From Zingiber officinale (Eukaryota; Streptophyta; Magnoliopsida; Zingiberales; Zingiberaceae), in NCBI RefSeq assembly GCF_018446385.1, contig NC_056003.1:22875198-22939197 (forward strand): DNA of 64,000 nt. The letters are read 5' to 3'. Below, one piece after another: positions 58,326-64,000 of this stretch. The notes beneath the pieces are model-generated. The model worked only from the letters and a program-made list of their open reading frames with translations, made no database searches and was not told the origin of the DNA. A program made the translations under genes and the position numbers. Positions within the stretch are counted from its first letter, which is position 1, and the number at the start of each line of letters is the position of its first letter.

Positions 58326-58344
58326 CTTCTTAATATCTAATAAT

Positions 58345-58690
58345 GTCTTTGTACGCATCAATCTCCCCTTGCGGCCTCCGCCGACGGTGAGCTCCCGATC
58401 ATCCTCTATTTTCATGGAGGCGGTATCTGCGTATTCTCCTCTGCCTCCCCCATCCTCCACGACCACCTCAGCAACCCCATCGCTGCCTCCTCTGCTCTCG
58501 TCCTCTCCGTCCACTATCATCGTGCCCTAGAGCACCGAATCCACGTCCAGTACGATGAAAATTTTGAAATCATGGAGAATAATTTTGAATTTCGCGAGCA
58601 GAACAGTGGCTAATAAAGCATGCTGACTCTGACAGAGTCTACCTCACCGACGACAGTGAGGGAGTCAACATTGCACACACACAATCGGGT
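58345..58690 (+). pseudogene. Carboxylesterase (GID1-like/CXE alpha/beta hydrolase) fragment
   Basis: Plus strand, split over frames. VFVRINLPLRPPP shifts into ELPIILYFHGGGICVFSSAS, then HDHLSNPIAASSALVLSVHY and HRALEHRI, a stop, and DSDRVYLTDDSEGVNIAH. HGGG is the oxyanion-hole motif of plant carboxylesterases. The last block corresponds to the nucleophile region D.DRVFLAGDSAG.NIAH, with GDSAG changed to DDSEG. The serine is present but flanking glycine and alanine are lost. The N terminus is missing (the inverted-repeat element abuts) and the C-terminal His/Asp part is missing (a copia LTR begins at 58717). It is clearly a pseudogene. Confidence 0.85.
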
Positions 58691-58716
58691 AATGCAAAAG
58701 GAAACGTGGCAAAAAG

Positions 58717-59129
58717 TGTTGGAATTTTTTATGGAACTTTGATGAGGAAACAAGAATATAAGAGAATCTTGGTAATAAAATATGAGAATGGGAGAAAAAT
58801 TCTATGAAGAGAAATGTTTACTATTTTCTATTCTTCATCATACAAGGTCCTATTTATACATTTAGATCGATGCCTCCACATCCTCTTATAATTAATGCAT
58901 CACAAGACAATTAGATTTTGTTCTTTTCTATACTAAGGACTCTTGTCATAAAGAGTTTCATTAAACTTAATAAGATAATTGAACTTTACTTTGTTAATGA
59001 AGAGTCATATGAAGTTAAATTAATTTTGACAATTCCCTTGCATGGTTGATGAACTCAAGTTGTTATTGACATTGTTCTTATATAGTTGAAGAAGTCAATT
59101 TGGCCTTGGAATAAGTTTATATGCCAACA
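58717..59129 (-). repeat. Copia 3' LTR
   Basis: 413 bp, TGTTGGAATTTT...ATGCCAACA. On the minus strand the purine tract AAGGGGGCAGA (59130-59140) directly precedes it, so this is the 3' LTR of a minus-strand copia element whose RNase H end follows. Confidence 0.85.
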
Positions 59130-59314
59130 TCTGCCCCCTTAAACTTGTTCTTCCTTGAACTCTCAATAAATTCCTTAGGTGTTGGAAAGCTTCTGCTTTT
59201 AGAGGCTTTGTAAATATATCAACTACTTGATAACTTGACTTCACATGGAGTAATTCTATTTCTTTTGACTTAACATACTCCCTTATGAAATAAAGCGAGC
59301 ATCGATATGCTTTG
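59130..59314 (-). pseudogene. Copia RNase H C-terminal fragment
   Basis: The minus strand reads YFIREYVKSKEIELLHVKSS, then QVVDIFTKPLKAEAF and LRNLLRVQG, the conserved C terminus of copia pol. The usual KHIDARYHFI segment is split by a frameshift. At 59315 the sequence changes abruptly to another LTR, so the remainder of pol is missing here. Confidence 0.85.
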
Positions 59315-59901
59315 TGTAGGACCGCTGGGCCGGCTAGGAGAGGGTTGTTGGATAGTCCTGTAAACACAAAAAGCAAACAACAACCTTCCTTGAACTCTTT
59401 AAGCTAACACTTGCATAAATAAAGCAGAGCAAATAAATAAAGCATTAAAAAGACGAGACACAAAAGGTTTACTTGGCTATAACCGATGTGGTTGTTAATC
59501 CAAGGAAGATTAAGCTCACTTAAAAACTCCTTCTGGCGGAGAAGCCTCGTACAACATTGAAGTGCAGAAAACAGAAGCTCAACTCTAGACTAAAGCTTAC
59601 AAGCGTTGGAATTACAATTCAGAGTTCATTGAAAAGCTTCTGGACCAAGGCTATATTTATAGCCTTGGTCGGGGCGCCTGGAAGGGTTCCGGGCGTCCTG
59701 GGGGGGATAAAACTTATCCCCCAACGTTCAGATCGAGATAAATCTCGATCTGGTCAACTTTACTGGTCCGGGCGCCCCGGTCAGCTCCGGGCACCCCAGA
59801 CCCCGAAAGTCAATAGAGTTGACTTTTTCGTCCGGGACCTCTGCTCCGTTTCAGTCCCGCCTCGGTTTGGGTCTTCCGCTTCGGATCCGCTTACTTAGGT
59901 G
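59315..59901 (+). repeat. LTR fragment rich in palindromes
   Basis: Begins TGTAGGACCGCTGG immediately after the RNase H fragment and is cut off at 59902 by another LTR. It includes a TATA-like CTATATTTATAG at 59651-59662 and five inverted repeats between 59643 and 59826 (see findings). Its 3' part and any interior are absent. The family was not identified, but the start and the GGGCGCC..GGAAGGGTTCC block look like a plant copia LTR. Confidence 0.6.
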
Positions 59902-61390
59902 TGTTGGTGCAACATCCCTCAGGTCAAGATTGACCTGGTTGACCAAGCTTGAGTCTTGGTTTGAGTTTCGATGTTTGACAATACAAGGTTGATTGAAGAA
60001 GAGTCAAGTAGGTCAAGGATGACCAGATACTTGACTGGGAAGTCCTAATTGGGATATTAGGCAGAAGGAAAGACCCAGTGAGTGAAGCTAGGTGAAAGTC
60101 TTGGTGAGTGAAGCCAGACACAAGAAAATCCTGGTGAGTGAAGCCAGGTGAAAATCCTAGTGAGTGAAGCTAGTTGAAAATCCTGGTGAGTGAAGCCAGG
60201 TGAAAATCCTAGTGAGTGAAGCTAGGTTAAAGACCTGGTGAGTGAAGCCAGACAGAAGAGAAGTCCTAGTGAGTGAAGCTAGGCAGATTGGAAGTCCTGG
60301 TGAGTGAAGCCAGGCACGGAGAGATTCAGATGGGTCAAGGTCGACCAGACATCTGGTGAAAGTCCAAGTAGGTCAAGGTAGTGACTGGATACTTGGCAAG
60401 ATGAAGAAAAGTCCAAGTGGGTCAAAGGGAGTGACCGGACACTTGGTGAGGGAGTCCTAGTAGGTCAAGGGTGACCGGATGCTAGGCATGGTGAACCAAC
60501 ATGTCAAGGTTGACCGGATGTTTGTTTGGGAGGCTTGGGACTTGGTTTTGGGCAAAAACCAGAACCCGAATCGATCAGCCGATCGATTGGCTGGAGCCCA
60601 ATCGATCGGTTGATCGATTGGGGCGTCCCTGCGAGAAGCCTTCGTCCCAATCGATCAGTGGATCGATTGGGAGGAAGTCGCGAGCACACAGAATGCCTCT
60701 GGATCGATCAGCCGATCGTTCCAGAGGTCCCAATCGATCAGTTGATCGATTGGGAAGGTGTTGTATGTCGCGAAAAGCCCTGGATCGATTAGCTGATCGA
60801 TCCAGGAGAATTTCCAGAGCACAGAGGTGCTCTGGATCGATCCGTGGATCGATCCAAAGCCTCCCCGATCGATTGGGAGCAATCCAATCGATCGGGATCC
60901 GGCCGTTGGCGCAGATAAAGGCCGTTGGTGTGCATCTTCTTCGGCAGAACTTCTACTGTTCAATCACGATCTTCACCAGCAACTCTACAACTCTCACTAA
61001 GCTCCAGATCGCCAGTTCTTGAAGGTTCTTCCAAGTCAAGAGGCGGATCAAAAACAAGAAGAAGAAGCTAGGGTTAGGGCTTTTGTACTCATTGTAAGCT
61101 TGTGCTTATATTTCATTACCTTTCCCTTTCTTCTTGTATTGAGAGTCTTGTAGGGCTTCTCCGCCTTTGGTAGTTACCATAAAGGAGTGTTTCATAGTGG
61201 AGGGTGCGTGAGTAGGTGTGGATCCTTGGACTAGTCACCTCTTGTGAGGTGGATACCAAGTAAACCATCCTTGTTAGCGTTGCGTGTTTTTGTTTCTTGT
61301 ATTTCAGCTGCATATCTCTGAAGAAACAAGCAACGATGAGCACCTAGCACGCGATGAGCTATTCACCCCCCTCTAGCTACTTTTTGGTCA
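59902..61390 (+). repeat. LTR related to that of the gag-only copia element
   Basis: Starts TGTTGGTGCAACATCC and runs to TTTTTGGTCA at 61390; it is the reverse-oriented, diverged relative of 38219-39709. The last bases (CCCAACA in the intact copies) are replaced, and no target duplication is visible, so it is truncated or chimeric. It keeps the same inner order: changing-stem hairpins (60000-60060 and 60330-60520), nine-base-loop hairpins (60075-60315), GATCGATC dyads (60571-60900) and a run of six C near 61366. Confidence 0.78.
60571..60900. repeat. GATCGATC dyad array
   Basis: Seven dyads such as CCCAATCGATC/GATCGATTGGG (four-base centres GGTT, AGTG, AGTT) and CTGGATCGATT/GATCGATCCAG. By eye all seven have arms of matching type. 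Several frames stay open across it, giving Arg/Ser/Ile/Asp-rich translations that are not real proteins. Confidence 0.9.
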
Positions 61391-61423
61391 TTTGAATTGG
61401 ACAATCCTAGATAACTCTCTTTT
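61391..61423. other. Short host segment of another gypsy-type element
   Basis: The 33 bases before the solo LTR continue, after the LTR and its CTTTT duplication, at 63874. Together they form the sequence leading to a purine tract near 63966. Confidence 0.5.
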
Positions 61424-63868
61424 TGTAACGACCCGCCTTCTAGGTACTAAGCTGTAAGGCCGATCGCTACAGTTATGCTGAGCTAACTGGGCGGAAAACT
61501 GATCTAATTTAAATTTTAGTTGCTAACTGATAACTGTTCCTGGTTCTACATGTACTGAAGGATGTAATCTAAAGTATACCTAACATATACTACATCCCCT
61601 ATGGTCAAGGAACTGAAATAAACGTTCTCCGGCTGTTATCAGACCTCCCAATCGATCCGTTGATCGATTGGAACGTCGGATCGATCCAGGGATCGATTCA
61701 GCCGGCTACTGTACGCGGGACATAAGTTGGATCGATCCAGTGATCGATCCAGCACGCTACTGTGCTCGGGACGATATTCTGGATCGATCGGCTGATCGAT
61801 CCAGGCTGACCAATCGATCCAGGGATCGATCCCCGAACCTTCTGTTCGTGACAGAAATTGCTGGATCGATCGGATGATCGATCCAGAAACCTACTGTTCG
61901 TGGAGCAAGTTGCTGATCGATTGGGACCCCCCAATCGATCAGCTGATCGATTGGGACCCCCCAATCGATCCACCGATCGATTGGGACCCCCCAATCGATC
62001 CACCGATCGATTGGGGTGTCTGATTTCGCACTGAAACTCTGATTTCAGCACTGGTTCGTGCCAAAACCTCACACTACAACTATCTAATGCATAATAAACA
62101 CTCTAATAACATATGACTAGCAATCTAACTTGTTATAGTGCATGGTTCTTTAATTTCTAGCATCGAACAACTTAAAATGCATAAAAAGCAAAATACTAAA
62201 AGTTCATAATTCTAAGCTAGAATGTTTAAGTCCCCTAAAGATCTTTGATTCCAGTTCCTGCCACACACACCATCTTTGCATTGCCCTCCAGCTTCCTATG
62301 TTAGTCCATCTTTCCTTTACCTTTATCTGCAGTATAAGGAAAAGTAGAATCTGTAAGCTTAAAGCTTAGTAAGAAACCATCTACCTCACAAAAACATGCA
62401 TTCGATGCAATATGCTTTTAAAACATGCTGGTTGAAATATGTACTGATTGAACTAAAACATGGCGTACCATCATACAATACATAGCAATCAAAGCTAGTC
62501 ATGGCATACTATCATCTAAAGCATGTGTACATGAACTGAACATAGAGCTATCATACCCAATCATAGAAAGAAACTAGCTGAACATATAATGAGCTAAACT
62601 GAAGCTAAACTGATACTGAATTCAAACTCAACTAACATAACAAATTTTGAGTTTTGAAAACTAATTCATAATAAGTGAAAATACATAATCATGCTGTTTG
62701 GGCCCGGCAACTGTACTTGCTGTGCGCGCATCCCTAACTAGACCCGGGTTTGCAAGTCCCGAATTTAGTAGGGTTAACTAGGTTATCTAAACCTAGGGAC
62801 AACTGTGGGAGTCCAACCCAATGGATATCTGATCCAGTACAGTGCCACTGAAAATAAAATACTGAATATAGCTAACTATTTAACTTGCTGTTTCTAGGTT
62901 ATCTGAACCTAGAGCTAGGTTATCTGAACCTAGAGGCGACTGTGGGAGCCCACCCATTGGACCGTAGTCCCATAAGACTGGACTAAACTAATGTGCTATT
63001 TTAAATGCTCCTAATGCATTTAACTGAGCTATTAAACACAACTGAGGTGGCATTTAGCTACACTAACATTTTACCGAACACTTAGTGTGCTCAAACTCTC
63101 TCCTCTAATAGGGAGATCACCTCTAGGCACCCGACAACATCTAAAATCTCCAACTAAAGGGGAACAACGTGTCCGGCCCGTCTAGAGATGCTCAACTAGA
63201 TCCCTAATCCTCGAGGAGGGTTAAAACACACCCTATGTGCCGAAAAACCTGCATATAGCTAAATCTAAAAGTATGCAATCAAACGAAAGCTATTATACTG
63301 CAGGTGAGGGGTTTCTTACCTCCTATTCGTAATTTCTTACGATTCTATTCGCTAGAACTCCGGTGGAGATGATCTTCTCGACGATCCGCTCGCGTCTACG
63401 GGTTCTTCTCGCGAAGGGGAACGTCCTCGTATCGAAGATCTCGCCGGAAGAAGTTCCCTTGGCCCTTGGGCTTGGTGTGCCGTGAGAAGGAGGAGGAAAA
63501 GAGGGGCGCCGGCGTGAGGGTTTGAGAGGAGGAAGTGGCGTGAGGTTTTGTGAGGAGAGGGCTGCCGAACCAAATTGAACCAAACCCAACTTAAGTTCTT
63601 AATTTATATTAAGTGGATTATTAAACCCAACTCTAATATAAATATAATTGGTTCCTCTTTCTTTCAGCACGGCCCTGCTGGGTTCAACTGGTTCCCAACA
63701 TTATCCCTAAGCCATAGGTCTCGGGTTCGATTCCCGCCTAAGCTATTTTGCGGATCTAATTATTTTTGCTACTTCCGTTACTTGGAAAATTCCGGAAAAA
63801 TATCTAAAAATTCTAGAAAAATAACAGAATATTTCTAAAATAGTTTTGAGAATTTTTCGGGCGTTACA
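61424..63868. mobile_element. Solo LTR, chromovirus-like, with GATCGATC dyads
   Basis: 2445 bp, TGTAACGACC...GGGCGTTACA, flanked by CTTTT at 61419-61423 and 63869-63873. It shares a GGGCCCGG...TGCGCGCATCCCTA block (62700-62735) with the solo LTR at 49416-52780, so both belong to one superfamily. It carries the dyad array at 61648-62015 and a tRNA-like B-box (GGTTCGATTCC) near 63725. No interior is present. Confidence 0.9.
61648..62015. repeat. GATCGATC dyad array in a chromovirus-like LTR
   Basis: About nine dyads of the same design as those in the copia LTRs: CTGGATCGATC/GATCGATCCAG and CCAATCGATC/GATCGATTGG with centres such as AGCT, GGCT, CACC and CAGT. Seven of nine have arms of matching type by eye. 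The three at 61930-62015 are consecutive copies of one 38-base unit. Confidence 0.9.
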
Positions 63869-63873
63869 CTTTT

Positions 63874-63979
63874 CACTATTTTCTATGTATGATTAAGAAT
63901 AGTTAAGGGAATGCATTTTAGTTATTTTTCTTGTTCTATTTTACTTGCTTGATGCGTGCAAGAATAAGTGTGGGGGAGT
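63874..63979 (+). other. 3' end of a gypsy-type element with purine tract
   Basis: The sequence leads to AAGTGTGGGGGAGT (about 63966-63979), nearly the same purine tract as that of the LARD-like element (AAGTGTGGGGGATT). It is the remnant into which the solo LTR inserted. Confidence 0.6.
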
Positions 63980-64000
63980 TGATAATGAGTATTTTTGTGC
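63980..64000 (+). repeat. Start of a 3' LTR running off the window
   Basis: TGATAATGAGTATTTTTG follows the purine tract directly. It shares its first bases with the LTR of the LARD-like element (TGATAATCATG on the minus strand), suggesting a related family. Confidence 0.5.

Noticed and set aside
63690..63740. Possible tRNA gene with a perfect B-box
   Set aside because: No cloverleaf, no A-box at correct spacing, and it lies within a solo LTR.

Overview
The window is plant nuclear DNA. Two intact host genes carry plant family signatures, and almost everything else is plant transposable elements. The LTR types (Tat-lineage Ty3/gypsy, Ty1/copia with initiator-tRNA-Met primer sites, long chromovirus-like LTRs beginning TGTAACG) and the SINEs suggest a large-genome monocot. 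A Zingiberales plant is my guess from LTR style only, and nothing here proves it.

Host genes. An intronless EXO70B-type exocyst gene lies at 13507-15552 (minus). Upstream of it is a two-exon BAF60/SWP73-type SWI/SNF subunit gene at 17216-18867 (minus). A broken carboxylesterase (GID1-like alpha/beta hydrolase) fragment lies at 58345-58690 (plus). The 10 kb around the two intact genes is AT-rich, with short MITE- and SINE-type insertions.

Left edge (1-8302). A decayed Ty1/copia element on the minus strand is split by a 5.1 kb non-autonomous Tat-like LTR element (2579-7679, target duplication AGATG).

Centre (19873-55776). This is one Tat-lineage gypsy element with matching AATGA target duplications at its two ends, expanded to about 36 kb by nested insertions. 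In order it holds: a 5' LTR with an hAT element inside; PBS; decayed gag, protease, RT, RNase H and integrase; a 112-bp minisatellite; a solo LTR (28313-30485) with a second hAT element inside; an antisense extra ORF in three pieces; a large gag/pol-poor element on the minus strand (31419-48647) that itself holds a gag-only copia element (32378-39709) and a SINE (46886-47100); a second solo LTR (49416-52780); PPT; and the 3' LTR. The gag-only copia element has an uninterrupted 602-residue gag frame, so it looks like the youngest insertion.

Right edge (57400-64000). It holds an inverted-repeat element, the carboxylesterase fragment, the 3' end of a copia element, two further copia-type LTR pieces, a third solo LTR (61424-63868, target duplication CTTTT), and the PPT and first bases of a 3' LTR running off the window.

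The most unusual structure is in the copia LTRs. They are built largely of short inverted repeats whose two arms change together: GATCGATC dyads with matching flanks, hairpins with a shared GGTCAA/TTGACC core but a different self-complementary outer stem each time, and nine-base-loop hairpins with alternating CCTGG/CCAGG and CCTAG/CTAGG stems. The same dyad type recurs in the unrelated chromovirus-like solo LTR at 61.6-62.0 kb, and a third LTR type (59.64-59.83 kb) carries five unrelated palindromes. All calls are from reading the sequence; no database search was run.
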